Part shown: positions 1 through 10,625 of the stretch, in pieces
Numbering within the stretch: position 1 is the stretch's first letter
Layout: the number at the start of each line of letters is the position of its first letter
Assembly (NCBI GenBank): GCA_049999765.1
Contig: JBNGIQ010009320.1
Location: 27,801-73,330, forward strand
DNA: 45,530 nucleotides
Reading direction: 5' to 3'
From: Phaeoceros laevis
Lineage: Eukaryota > Anthocerotophyta > Anthocerotopsida > Notothyladales
Program-made: the position numbers and the translations under genes
Notes under the pieces: model-generated
The model's database searches: none
Told to the model about the DNA's origin: nothing
Seen by the model: only the letters and a program-made list of their open reading frames with translations

Positions 1-114
1 AAAATCAAGCACTATGAGCATGCAGCTGCTATGGGCTTGCGTGCATCGGGACACAACTTGAAATGGACAACAGGGAAAGATCAAGAGCGCAGTGAGCTAG
101 ATGAAGAGGCATGA
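1..114 (+). CDS. C-terminal tail of an unidentified open reading frame
   Basis: The window opens inside a frame that stays open for 37 codons and stops at TGA (112-114). It is polar and charged, ending in ELDEEA, and I recognise no domain. It could be the end of a retroelement polyprotein, a host exon or chance. The following sequence to 386 is AT-rich and shows no gene. Confidence 0.18.
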   Translation, partial: KIKHYEHAAAMGLRASGHNLKWTTGKDQERSELDEEA

Positions 115-386
115 AGATTGAAGTGAAGACTTGGCATCTTCAAATGCTAGATTTAGATTGTCTTAGCAATAGTTTTAAGTTTCTCTAGCTAAAATATGTT
201 TCATAGTTTTTCTTATAGTTCTATATATATCTACATAGATTGATAGAGCTTAATAATCACCTACCATTCGACCTGAGTGGGAGTGATGGGATTATTATTA
301 TTCCTTTATTAGTCTGGTCAAAGGTTAGCTGAACATTAGACAGTTATAACCGTCACGTGTCGCTTCGCGCGATATACACATGTAAG

Positions 387-1097
387 CTAGCGCTTGGCGC
401 TGCTGTAATTAATTCTATTCGCTTGCATTATCTTTGTCAGGTTAGAATACAAAACCGTGTCTCTCCCTTGAGACGTACCTGAACCAGTGTTCAAACCAAG
501 CTTCACTTCCTCATGAAGTAACAAGGTAATTAACTCATCCCAACTTGGGAATTCAGCTCTCACAGAAATTGAGGTGTCAAAGGACTTGTACTCTTTTCCA
601 AGTCCGTTCAGGGTAACTGCAATCATATCATCTTCCTTCACAGCTGCATCAATTGTTGCAAGCTGATCTGCAATGGTTTTCACCTCTGTTGTGTACTCGA
701 GTATGCTCCTGTTACCTCGTGACAGATTGTTGAACTGCTGCTTCAGCTGAATCTTTCTAGCATGTATCACATTCCCATAGTTTCTCATGAGTATGTCCCA
801 TGCATCTTTCGAGGACTCACATCCTATGATCTGTATCACCATAGCATCTGAAATGCTTAAGGAGAGCCAATGTAACACCTTACATGCTCTCTCAGTCCAT
901 TGTTTATGAGCAGTCTTTTGCTCCTGGGATGGACTCCTACCCATCTCCGGTTTACTCTCATCACCTGTGCAAAGGTCCCAATAGCCTCTACCTACCAGGA
1001 AGTTCTTCATCCGAAACTTCCACAAAGCAAAATTTTTGTTGTCCAGCTTCTCTCCCACTATCTGAGAGATGTTGTCTGATCCCTGTGCGTTAGCCAT
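387..1097 (-). pseudogene. Ty1/copia gag, truncated before the zinc knuckle
   Basis: The minus strand encodes the capsid-like Gag of a Ty1/copia retrotransposon, the protein that packages element RNA in the cytoplasm. The start is set at the ATG of MANAQGSDN (1095-1097), because the protein then begins just before the usual LDNKNFALWKFRMKNFL segment. Further family landmarks are the tryptophan-rich CKVLHWLSLSISDAM helix, WDILMRNYG, and LKQQFNNLSRGNRSILEY. The frame ends at 387-389 after about 236 residues, without the CCHC knuckle, protease or later domains, so the element is cut off near 430. It lies downstream, on the same strand, of the LTR at 1701-1950 and the primer site at 1689-1700. 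The roughly 590-nt leader between primer site and gag is GC-rich. Copia gag assignment is secure; activity is excluded by the truncation. Confidence 0.8.
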
Positions 1098-1688
1098 GAC
1101 TCTGGCTTCCCGACGCACAACCACTTCTCTTGCTGGTGTCTCGGATGTCCGGACTCAACACCACAATAAGGATGCAGTGGCCTTCACTCGCCCTGCACCT
1201 GCTTCAGCACTTGCTGTCCTGGATGTCCGGGCCTCAGCTACCTCAACACTTGCTGTGTGTGCACCTCTATCATAAACCTTGGCCAGTCAGTAGCTCACAT
1301 GTACTTGGTCGGTCACCAGTACACACATGTACCACCAAATCGTTTTGCAGCCTCTTTTGACAATCTTAAGTGCAACTCCCTGCACTGCTGTAGAGCTCTA
1401 GCTCTTCCACAAGCCCCAATCTGTCCACAATTCCTAGGCGTTCCAGCCCCTCACACGGCACCTCGTGGCCGCCTCCCCAAGTAATTGCTTTAGCAGCCTT
1501 GCTGCTCCCCCTTGCGCAGAGCACCTGCACTTGCGCACGCCTTCAGGGCCTCACGCCCTCCCTTCACGTATCCAGGCGTCTTGCTAGCTTGCGCCGCCTG
1601 CACCTAGCTCTGGCTGCCAGCGACCTTCCTCACGGCCATAGCCTTGAAACCCCCGCCGCCATAGCCGCCTGGTCGCCAGCGCTCTTGC

Positions 1689-1700
1689 GCTCTGATACTA
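1689..1700 (-). other. Retrotransposon primer binding site (initiator Met-tRNA type)
   Basis: The minus strand reads TAGTATCAGAGC, which differs by one base from the plant copia primer site TGGTATCAGAGC complementary to the 3' end of initiator Met-tRNA. It touches the LTR edge directly, as expected for a 5' LTR read on the minus strand. Confidence 0.8.
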
Positions 1701-1950
1701 TGTGAAAATAACGGGGTTCAGGCTTCCCCGAGCCCTAGCTCTTTATGTAGTGGGGGTTCCAGGCTTCCCCCAGCCCTAGCTCCTTATATAGTCTTTCCTG
1801 CCAGTCGCACCGAGAAAAGAAGTATCGAGACTTCACAACAACATCTCGGTGGACTCTAACTAATTCTATCAACACTCTAACAGCTAGCATAACTATAAAT
1901 AGAGTTAACTAACCCTATAACACCAGCTTACTAAAGCTTGATTTCTAACA
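1701..1950 (-). repeat. 5' LTR of the minus-strand copia element
   Basis: This 250-bp segment begins on the plus strand with TGTGAAAATAAC and ends with GATTTCTAACA. On the minus strand it therefore starts TGTTAGAAAT and ends TTTTCACA, giving the TG...CA termini of an LTR. The primer site follows immediately. It contains a duplicated GCTTCCCC-AGCCCTAGCTC block and a minus-strand TATATAAGG that may be the TATA box. The right edge touches PPR-like coding sequence. No second LTR is present in the window, so boundaries rest on the termini and the primer site. Confidence 0.75.
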
Positions 1951-2905
1951 GTCTGCTGGACGATGTAGTGGTGACCACCTGCCTGGTCGACATGTATGCA
2001 AAATGTGGCGAGCTGGAAGGTGCACGCCGGGGGTTTTTTTTTGAGCGGGTATACCGAGCACGGGCTTGGTCCCCGGGCCCTTGAATTGTGCCAGCATACA
2101 GCAGGAAGGCCTGATTTTTAGCAGACCATGTTACGTATGTTTTGCCTCCTCAAAGCCTGTTAAAGTGCTGGAGATCTACAGCAGGGCAGGGATTGTTGAG
2201 AGCATTGCTTCCAGGTGCCGTAGTACTGGGAACTTGTCTCGTAAATATGTATGCAAGAATGGCCAGTTTGAAGGTACACGCAAGCTCTCTCACGGTCTGG
2301 AGCCAAGCACTTCCACATCTGATGGGCCATGGTGCCTCTTTTTTCGAGTCAAGCTCTCAGGATAAGCCTGAACCTAAGAGGCGTGCAGGATCAGAAATGG
2401 ACGTCGTCACTACTATTACCGTGAGCACGTTATGTCAACAGGGGAAGCTCTCTGAGGCCGTTGGAGCACTGGAATCTCTGGTGCAAACAGATTCTGGTGT
2501 CTCTCAGACTCTGTTTTACACTGTTCTAAAACTGTGTACAGCTAAGAAGGATTTGATTGTAGGGCGACGAGGTCATCATGTCACTGCCAAACTTGGGTAC
2601 GAGTTGAATGCATACTCAGGGAACCATATCTTGCGCATGAATGCATGTGGAGGTAGGCTGCGAGAGGTCATGGATGTGTTCAACATGGAGGGAAACCGGA
2701 TGTCTTCATGTGGTTCTCCATAATCTCTGCACATGCTAAACACGGACAACCGAAGGAGGCCATACTTGTAACTCTGCCGTGAGATGCGTAGGTCAGGAGT
2801 GAAGGCGAATGGTTACGTCTTTTTAGCTGCTCTTCAAGCTTCTGCATTTGCCGCCGACTTGGAATGTGTCAGAAAAGTGCACTCTGATGTGTTGCACAAC
2901 TAACT
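1951..2905 (+). pseudogene. PPR (pentatricopeptide repeat) protein, multiply frameshifted
   Basis: Successive frames encode a plant PPR protein of the P-L-S type. These normally bind organellar RNA and, in the DYW class, edit it. The segment TCLVDMYAKCGELEGARR appears right after the LTR edge. It is followed in shifting frames by QQEGLIFSRPCYVCFAS, LGTCLVNMYA, LSEAVGALESLVQTDSG, LGYELNAYSGNHILRMN and, after another shift near 2700, FMWFSIISAHAKHGQP and NGYVFLAALQASAF. At least three frame changes and scrambled order around 2030-2330 rule out a working protein. The homology fades at about 2905. The copia element to the left is inserted in or beside it. The style matches the very large PPR family of ferns, which is family knowledge rather than a search result. 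Confidence 0.75.
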
Positions 2906-3120
2906 TGTTTGCTGGAAATAGACCTTTGCTAGGTGCCGTTGCTTGATAGATGTGTCCATTTTTCAATCAGCTGCAGCACACGGGACCAAAGGCGTAATGC
3001 AGTATAACAGGACAAGCGGCAGGCTATCTCTAATCGGAACATAAGCATGCAGCAGTTTCTTATAGGAGGATTCTCCATCAGCAAGGCAGTTCTTCTCCTC
3101 AATAGTTTCATATAATCTTT

Positions 3121-3258
3121 CATGTGATCTTTGTTATCATTTTTATGTGATCCTTGTGATCATTTTCATGTGATCCTCGTGATCATTTTCATGTGATCCT
3201 CGTGATCATTTTCATGGGATCCTTGTGATCATTTTCACGTGATCCTTGTGATCACTTT
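3121..3258. repeat. 23-bp minisatellite, six copies
   Basis: The unit CATGTGATCCTYGTGATCATTTT repeats in perfect 23-bp register six times, starting at 3121, 3144, 3167, 3190, 3213 and 3236. The third and fourth copies are identical and the outer ones are degraded. Each unit carries GTGATC and GATCAT, so the array is rich in GATC. No coding potential is evident, and the stretch 2906-3120 before it shows nothing I recognise. Confidence 0.9.
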
Positions 3259-3694
3259 CTTTCACATCATCCTGGAGATTGAGTCTTTCATCACCTGACT
3301 GTATTCAGTTTACATTGCATCAGGACCGAATACTCTTACACCAAGCTGCTGTCCTACTGCAGAACAGGAAGTGTCGACGTCTGCACCCTCGTGTATGAAG
3401 GCTCATCCTTACGACCTGCTCAACTATTGTAAGTACCCGGCTATGGAGATGTCCACCCAATCTGCTTTCCCATTCCTTTTTTTTCATAGATACGATCTCT
3501 TTTCTTTCACAACTACCAGCTAATGAGAGGGACTCTTTGACAAGGCTAAATTCCCCCAACTTTCTTCAACCTCCCTTTCAACATTCATCTGCCAGCTAAT
3601 GAGTCTGCAGCCCACGGACTGCACCTCATTAGTCCACATCAAGTGGCAGCGCGCCCGATTCCCTCGAGGAGTCGTCACGGCGTGTCCGACCCCC

Positions 3695-3712
3695 TACTAC
3701 TACTACTACTAC
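3695..3712. repeat. (TAC)6 microsatellite
   Basis: Six uninterrupted TAC units. The flanking region 3259-3890 contains no convincing gene on either strand. Confidence 0.9.
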
Positions 3713-3892
3713 AAGCAAATTGTTCTTCCGAATGCATGTCAAGGCCACCTCATACACAATGTTGTGCACAGGAGTCCCAGCTATCGTATGCACATGTCAA
3801 TCACATCGAGGTAAGCAAGCATCCCCAAGCACACACATCCTAATGCAGGTCAGATTTTTTTACAATAGAGAATGAGCTTTGAACAACATTTT

Positions 3893-4614
3893 CTAAGTAC
3901 CACTTACATGTCTTGTGGAAAGTGCTTCGTTGAGTTCGTCTCTTAGCATGGCAGGCTGACAAGATGGCACATCGATGTCCTTCTGTGAAACGTGAAACAC
4001 TTTGTGGGATGTGGACTCCTGGGACAAAGTTGCCTTGTTGTCTGTGGCGACGAGCAGAGCAAAAACCACATTGCCTTTCTTGTGAGTTAGCTGTGAGAAG
4101 ACAATTGCTCCAGCGCACCCCTTGGACGTTGGGGGAACTGTTTTGCCTTTGCCAGCCACGTAGAGGAAGAGAAGCTTGGAGTTGTCCGACACCTGTACAC
4201 TCCACGGTTTGCCAGTATACTCAAAATTCTTGCAAAACAACGTCATGTGCCTGACTACTTTGAGCGTCTTGGCATCATATGGTGAAACAAATGCGTCCCC
4301 CTCTGCTGGACTAATCACGATTTTCCCAAAAGGCACGGCAGTCGGCAGATCAGGTGGCTGCTGTGCCTGTCCATTTTCAGGAGCAGCAGGGGAACTGTCG
4401 CCATTGTTAGCAGTCCAACTCCCCCCCGCTGCCCGCTTTCGTGATTTTTCAGACTTCTAAGGGGCGGACGGTTGTTGTTGCCCTCTGCAGGGACAACATT
4501 CTCCTTCCCTGCAGCTGCGATTGTGCGGGAATCCTTGGAGCCCCTGCCTCTGCCAGATCCCTGGCCATTGGACTCCCTTAAGACGCGAGATGATGCAAGA
4601 ATCGGAGGTGCCAT
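3893..4614 (-). pseudogene. Unidentified protein, one frameshift at a poly-C tract
   Basis: On the minus strand a frame begins at ATG 4612-4614 (MAPPILASSRVLRESNGQGS) and runs about 60 codons through a basic, Gly/Arg/Asn-rich stretch. A run of seven C near 4424-4430 on the plus strand then shifts the frame. The continuation in the other frame is well formed: PTAVPFGKIVISPAEGDAF, TLKVVRHMTLFCKNFEYTGK, LLFLYVAGKGKTVPPTSKG and VFALLVATDNKATL, ending at 3893. Together about 240 residues are open apart from the homopolymer slip. The second half alternates hydrophobic and charged residues like a compact beta-rich domain, but I do not recognise the family. It points away from the transposase gene to its right and might be a second gene of that element, or an unrelated host gene. 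Confidence 0.4.
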
Positions 4615-5179
4615 GTGATGAACGCAGGAGAAAGCGATCGACACGCAGCAGAAAGCGATCAAGAGGATTTAAGCGTAAGGCATGCGCAGCACAACTGTCC
4701 CTGCTCCGTTGTGCATGTGGAGTGAGAACTGGTGAGTGCAGACGTCTGCAGAAGAGTGAGGCATGCCGTTGATTTTTTCCAAGTGTTAGATCGCATTGCC
4801 AGTGGTGCTCGCATGGCACGGCTTGCGGATGCGGGTCTGCAGTGCACGGGAGTACAGTAAGGGGGTGGCAGCTGTCGATAAAGTCGACCATGCTTGTGGC
4901 GGTGCGTGAATCCTGTGAGCATCTCGTCTGGTGGTGAATGATCGGCGTCCATGTCTTTCCCGCCGCGAGAAACCGTGCTAATGTTGGCTCCTCATTACGT
5001 TCCTTGTCCCGGCCAGCCGGTGAAGTGCTGGGCTAGACCCTGCCACCACTGGATGTGGGGTCACAATTATGTAAACCGAAACAGCTTTCGCCAAAATATT
5101 CGCTGTAAATATGCTTGATTCTAATGACAAAACTAGTTTAGCCAGTCCACTAGAGTTTAGCCAATTTTTGGGTAATTTT

Positions 5180-5288
5180 GTTTTGCCATCATTATTAACT
5201 AGGGTAAACTCGTTTTAAGGGTTTTGCCAGAATCTTCTTGAGGTATATGCTAGAGTCCAAAGTGGCAAAACAACCTTGTTTTGCCACT
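5180..5288. repeat. Clustered TTTTGCCA motifs and a perfect 13-bp hairpin
   Basis: GTTTTGCCA occurs at about 5181, at 5221 and in a perfect inverted repeat. The arms AGTGGCAAAACAA (5261-5273) and TTGTTTTGCCACT (5276-5288) are separated by two bases. The cluster lies in the gene-free stretch 4960-5440, between two divergently oriented reading frames. It may be a promoter element or a subterminal transposase-binding region; the function is inference. Confidence 0.6.
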
Positions 5289-5544
5289 GTCACCTCGGGA
5301 TGCTGGAAATGACTATCTTGAGCAATCCTGCCGAGCTTTAATGTTGATGTGTGCTAGCCTACAATGATTTGATCTTGCAGCAGTCGGCGGGAACCACTAC
5401 TCTCGAGCTCTTTCACACTTGCAGTCGCGAAAAAAACTAAGTGTTCATCAATTGCTTGAGAACGATACATGCTTGGGTGAGCTGCTTACTCCGGGTGTGC
5501 AATCTGTTTGAATTCCTGCGCACCAGCTGCCTTGCAGAGTCGCC

Positions 5545-6066
5545 ATGGACGCCGACGGCAATGCATATGATTTGCAGCTCCCTGACTGTGGCGATGGTGA
5601 CGCCCTCCCTGAGGATGCTACTGCACCGGCCACTGGGGAGCAAGTGCTGGGTGAGCACGACGATGCGTGGGAGAATTCTGTGCTGGATTTTGCTGCAGAC
5701 AGTGGGAGCGAATGCTCAGAGACTGGTGGGCAGGATTCACAACCTGATGAGTGGGAAATCATTGTCCTTGCCATGCCGCCGCATTTGCGCGGGATTCTTC
5801 CTCCATCCACGCAAGCCCGACTGGCTGCTGTTGTTGCTGAAGCCGCAGCAGTACTCCCGCCGGGGCCTCGAGGGCGTCGAACCACTGTAGTCAGCACATC
5901 CGGCATGAGCCCACGCTCTCGGGCACCCGGAATTGGGACTGCACCGCCTCGTCCAGGGGGGCCGCTGGTATCAGTGTTGCCCAGTGCTCCCGGTGGCCGG
6001 ATTGCGCAGCTTACACGCGGGCGCACGTATGCCTTGGGGCCTGAGGTCGACAGCAATTTCAGCTGA
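5545..6066 (+). CDS. Acidic, low-complexity protein upstream of the transposase
   Basis: A 173-codon frame starts at an ATG in good plant context (GCCATGG) and stops at TGA 6064-6066. The N-terminal 75 residues are strongly acidic (DGDALPEDA, GEHDDAWENSVLDF). The C-terminal half is rich in Pro, Gly, Arg and Ala. No domain is recognised. It is 44 bp upstream of the next frame, which also starts acidic, so it may be the first exon of the same transposase gene or an independent ORF of that element. Codon use looks protein-like, but low complexity limits certainty. Confidence 0.4.
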   Translation: MDADGNAYDLQLPDCGDGDALPEDATAPATGEQVLGEHDDAWENSVLDFAADSGSECSETGGQDSQPDEWEIIVLAMPPHLRGILPPSTQARLAAVVAEAAAVLPPGPRGRRTTVVSTSGMSPRSRAPGIGTAPPRPGGPLVSVLPSAPGGRIAQLTRGRTYALGPEVDSNFS

Positions 6067-6110
6067 ATGCAGGAAGTGTCGGGCATGACATACTTCAGAA
6101 ACGAGGTGGC

Positions 6111-9100
6111 ATGAGCGGGAAGAAAAGCGACTGGACTGTCGACAATTTCGATGGTGATTCAAGCGAGGAGTCAGGTGACTCAGATGTTGATGGAATTGTA
6201 GATTTTGGTGTTGGCGAACTCTTGTCACAAAATTGTTGTGAGGACTGCGATCCAGAGTTGGAGGCCGCCCTTGGGTCCCAGGAGCACGTTCCATTGAGAG
6301 CACAAGGACCTGCTGTGAGGGAGACTATTGTGAGAAGTGCATCGGGGTTGTTTGGTCCTAGCTGCATGCCGGAGATGCAGCCAGCAGCTAGCCGAAAGCC
6401 AACTTCAACAAGACCACCGAAGTTGGTGGTGAAGAATGGTAGGCGACTAGAGAAGCGGGCTACAAAGGCAATCGAGAAGAGGTGTGCTCGAGTTGTGCTT
6501 GCATCTGACCTCAGGAAACGGTGTTGCCTGAAAAATTGCTTGCGTCCACTAACCACGAAGGACCTGAAAGCATTGAGGCACGATTTTTTTTCTATGTCCA
6601 AAGGGAAACAAGAAACGTACTTGCAGGGGCTGATGGTAGAGACAGCGGCATCAACTGCAATGAAGCCGAAGGTTGCACTTCGTGTTCCAGGTGTGCATGA
6701 GGATGTTTGCTTGCGGGCATTCAAAACAGTGTATTGTCTAGGAGGTGTCAAGTTCTCCAATGTGAAGCAAAGGGCAAAGAAGTATGCACGGTGGAATGAA
6801 ATTCCTACTGCAGAGCGCTCGAAATCACCAGCAGCAAAGCTTGCAAGAGCATGGATGTGGGATTTTTTCTATAGGACATGTGAGCGGCTTCCCAATAAGG
6901 ATGTGTTCAATCTTCCTGACACTTACACGAAGGAGGAAGTTTTCCTGGAGTACAAACGATAGTAGGAGAGGAGCAACAATCCTAACATCTCATACAACTA
7001 CTTCTGCAAGTTGTGGAAGCCCCACTTCCCATCTATCAAGATACCAAGATCAAACAGATTTTCAGTCTGCAAAACGTGTGAGATATTGAAAGCAAAAATT
7101 TGCAATGCGAGAGTTAATGAGCAGCAAGGTAAGGAGCTATATCTCTTGATATTGTACGTGTAATTTTGTTACATGCAATTTAGTTACTAGCTGTGTGAAC
7201 CCTAGCTCTTGGCATCGTCAATGCCTGTACAATACATTCGGGAATGTGTGAATGAACTCGTGAATGCCTATACAGCAGCCATCCCGGTTTATTTTGTAGA
7301 ACTTGCGAGTCTGTGAATGCTTGCTCAAGTGCCTGTATAGCGCCATCCCGGGTGGCCGGTGAGGCTAACTATACTTTGCTACATTCATGAATTCGTGAGA
7401 GCTGAACAACAGCCATCCCGGTGACGGTAAGTCAACTTTGTTTATTTTCATGTATACTGGTAAATTCGTCTTCAAGTGCCTTTTATAGAGCAGCCATCCC
7501 GGGTGGCCGGTGAGGCTAAGTAGACTTTGCTGCGTTCATGAATTCGTGAGTGCATGAACAGCACTCATCATGGTGAGGGTAAGTTAACTTTGTGAAATTT
7601 CATGTGTACTCAAGTGCACCCTATACAGCAGCCATCCCGGGTGGCCGGGGAGGCTAAGAAGACTTTGCTACCTTCATGATTTCGTGAGTGCATGAACAGC
7701 AGCCATCCCAGTGAGGGTAAGCTATCTTTGTGAAGTATCATGTGTACTGCTGAATTCGTGCTCAAGTGCTTTTCATACAGCAGTGATGGTATATTTAAGA
7801 GTGCCTGTACAGCAGTGTTCTAGGCTAGTTTAACATTGCTGCAGTGATGGATATATTTAAGAGTGCATGTACAGCAGTGTTCCAGGCTAGTTTAACATTG
7901 CTGCAGTGATGGATTTGTGAGTGCCTGTACATCAGCCATCTAGGACAAAATGCTAGGTAAACAGTGCTGCAAGAGAGGTAATTGTGCGTGCCTGTACATC
8001 AGCCATCAGGCTTAGTAAATGTTGCTGCATTCATACATTTTAGAGTGCCTGTACAGCAGCCATCGAGGCTAAGTAAACATTCGTAAGTGCTGAAACTTGT
8101 AGCAGCATTGCTGCATTTGTGAATGCTGAAACTTCAATCATTCGTGAGTGCTGAAACTTGTGCCTGTCCCGCAGCCATCTCGGGTGGCCGGTGAGGCAAA
8201 GTAATCTTTGCTGACATGAGATTCTTCTTGTGCACTTGCAGTTCAGAGAGTGGCCTTACTGGCAAAGCATCGATTGTAGCAGAGCCTGGAGCGAGACAAA
8301 GCTTCCAAGCACATGAAAAAATGCTTCTCCAAACCCCCTCAATTACATTGGGTTGGCCATCGATGGTATGGACAAAAAAAAACAGAACTCCCGCATTTCA
8401 AAAGGGCACCCAAGGACATCGAAAATGCAACGTTGGTGTCGGTACATGTGGTGGGTTGTCTGGTTTTCAATTACACTCTGCAGCCCAAAGTTTTCCTGAA
8501 CTACCCTAACAATCCCAACGACGGGAATCTTACAATTGCTGTGATCCAGCATGTCATCACAAACTGGGAATGGCGTTTGCCTGATGTTCTATACTTGCAG
8601 CTAGACAACACTGCCTGTGAGAACAAAAATTGGCTTGTTATGGCATACTTGAACATGTTAGTGGAGAAGGGTATATTCAAGAAGATCGAAGTAGGGTTTC
8701 TGCTTGTAGGCCATACACATGATCAAATAGATCAAATGTTCTCACGATTTTCTGTTGTTTTGCGGGGTAAGAATGCTTACACAATGCCCGAAATGGAAGC
8801 TTTGATACGGAGAGCATACACTCCCCAGCCAGAGATTCAGTACATCACAGAGGTTCTAGATTTTAGGTCATATATGAAGCCAAAAGATGGAGAGTGTGCA
8901 GTGGAGAAGCTACATGGGCACTCAAAACAACAGCAATTCAAGATCACCAGGGAGGAGTTGCCTTGTGGGAAGAAGGTAACTGTTATGCGTGCTAAAAGGT
9001 TTTCAACATCTCCTTGTTGGAATCTAGATGGAGGACTGCCGTTCTTAAAATTTATGCCTGACATGCAAATTCGAGCTGTTCGTCTGCTGCCTTTGCAAGT

Positions 9101-10138
9101 GAAGGGGAAGAAGGGTAGTAGGGCAAGCCAACCTGAGGGAGGGGGACCTGCTGCAAACCCCATGGCACAGACTTTGAGCATGCGAAAGGAGCTGGCTCCA
9201 GCAAACCAGTATCACACAACCGAGCAGATGGCATGGTGGGATGCGTTTTGGGCTGACCAGGAAAAGATCGCGGACGTGATTGCTGCCAATGAGGTTGTGC
9301 ATCTCAGGAAGCCATAGTTGTGGTACGAGCGTCATGAAAGTAATGATGTTGAGGGTGTCCAAACAGTGCCGGATGAAGTGGTTGTAGATCCCGACCTCGA
9401 AGTTCAGGTCATGGAAGAGGAAACGGTTATGTATTTGGGGGCAAGAAAGTGTGCAGCCAGACGTGTTGAGGATGAGGAGGCTATGCGTGGAGATGTGGCA
9501 GACTTTGAGGTGGGCAGCATGGTGGCTGTGCAGTTGGAGATGATCCACAGGGGAGACCCTTCTGGATAGCAAAAGTAGAAGAGACCAGGACAGAAGGTGA
9601 AAGAGCCTTTATTAAGGTGCATTGGTGGAGGACTGAAAACTTGAATGCATTTGAGGGTCGTTACATGGAAGAGTACCTTGCAGGTACATCAGCTGTAGCA
9701 CCAACACGCCGGGGTAAGAAGGGGAAAGGGAAACGACCCAGGCAGGTGAAGCATGTAGCTGTCTTATACCTTGCTGAGACAACCATACTTGCTTTCAATT
9801 TTCAGTTGGCCAAGGCTAGAACCATTCTTCGCAAAACCGTGAAGTTGTTGCAGCAAAAGGTGTTAGAATTGAGGGCAGTCCTTGCTGAAGAGGAAGAGGC
9901 AAGGCCACCACCACCATTACCAGAACGCCCTCCAGCTGCCATCACCAGTGAGGAATTGGAAACTGAAGAGTTGGATGACCTAGAGTCATCTGATTCAGAG
10001 GAAGATCTCGGCTATTGTGAGGTGGATGGTCTTGATAGTGATGAATTGCCTCTCCGACACCCAGCAGTGCATAATTTTCCAGTGAGTGGTAGGAATGTGA
10101 TTGAAAGTCCTGACCCGGCTCCCTCCAGTTCAACCTGA
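6111..10138 (+). pseudogene. DUF7869-type DDE transposase, copy 1 (two exons, decayed)
   Basis: The coding parts match the large transposase-like proteins carrying the domain I know as DUF7869. Exon 1 (6111-7128) has an acidic start, a Cys-rich segment (RKRCCLKNCLRPL), an FKTVYCLGGVKFSNVKQR helix, and then, after two consecutive in-frame TAG codons at 6960-6965, FCKLWKPHFPSIKIPRSNRF and CKTCEILKAKIC. A donor AAG|GTAAGG (7129) and an acceptor TTGCAG (8240-8241) bound an intron. Exon 2 carries an in-frame TAG at 8277, a slip in a nine-A run near 8372, and then the catalytic region. Its landmarks are LPHFKRAPKDIENATLVSVH, LQLDNT (Asp at 8604-8606) and GFLLVGHTHDQIDQMFSRFS (final Asp at 8730-8732). 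After TAG 9315-9317 and a one-base slip near 9562 come VHWWRTEN and a C-terminal GYCEVDGLDSDE. Four stops and at least two shifts make it non-functional. Confidence 0.75.
7129..8241 (+). repeat. Intron filled by a degenerate higher-order tandem array
   Basis: Nearly the whole 1.1-kb intron is made of diverged 70-90-bp units. Type A carries CAGCAGCCATCCCGGGTGG followed by CCGGTGAGGCTAAGTA, ACTTTGCTGC and TTCATGAATTCGTGAGTGC. Type B carries ATGAACAGCAGCCATCCC with GTGAGGGTAAG and AACTTTGTG. A and B alternate to about 7760. After that a shorter unit with GTGCCTGTACAGCAG and TTGCTGCAGTGATGG takes over, and an A-type unit returns just before the acceptor. Several units contain a GGGTAAGT or GCTAAGTA core that resembles a 5' splice site, and CAGCAG resembling a 3' site. 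No reading frame crosses it. Confidence 0.7.
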
Positions 10139-10485
10139 GTGGTGGGGTTTTGCTGATTTCCTTGATTTGCAGGTGCAGTACATGTATACATGAATGATAC
10201 AGACCATACTTTTGTAGCTGGCCGTCCCGGTGCCCGGGGACGTGTAGCCATCTTGTTCGTCTCTTCGTTTTTTTTGGATGCTGCCATCCTGTTCCTCTCC
10301 AGTTTTTTTTTAATGCTGCAGGAGCCTCTCGGCCAGTTACCGCTCTGAACTTTTTTTGGTTGTTCATGTGTAGTGGAATCATGGCTCACAAGTTTTTGGT
10401 GAGTTCTGCCTCGTTTCATTGTTAATCACATACAGTCCCGTTTTTTCTTGTGCACTCTGAGTGTCTCTTTCATCGTTAAGCACAT

Positions 10486-10510
10486 GATTTCTTGGAACTT
10501 CCAAGAAATC
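10486..10510. repeat. Perfect palindrome, 12-bp arms
   Basis: GATTTCTTGGAA and its exact reverse complement TTCCAAGAAATC flank a single C. It lies in the gene-free tail after the transposase. It could be a transposon terminus or a hairpin; no target duplication is evident around it. Confidence 0.7.
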
Positions 10511-10625
10511 AGGGCAAGGCCACAGCAAATTACGCTTGCTCATGGAAGACATGAGCACTTAGGTGCTCCTTCTTAGCGGTGCTTCAATCGATTAAGCTGC
10601 CAACATCAGCAATGCTGGGGATGAA

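Noticed and set aside
7200-8200. CRISPR array
   Set aside because: Repeats are degenerate, contiguous and of unequal length with no unique spacers, and the genome is eukaryotic. It is a minisatellite in an intron.
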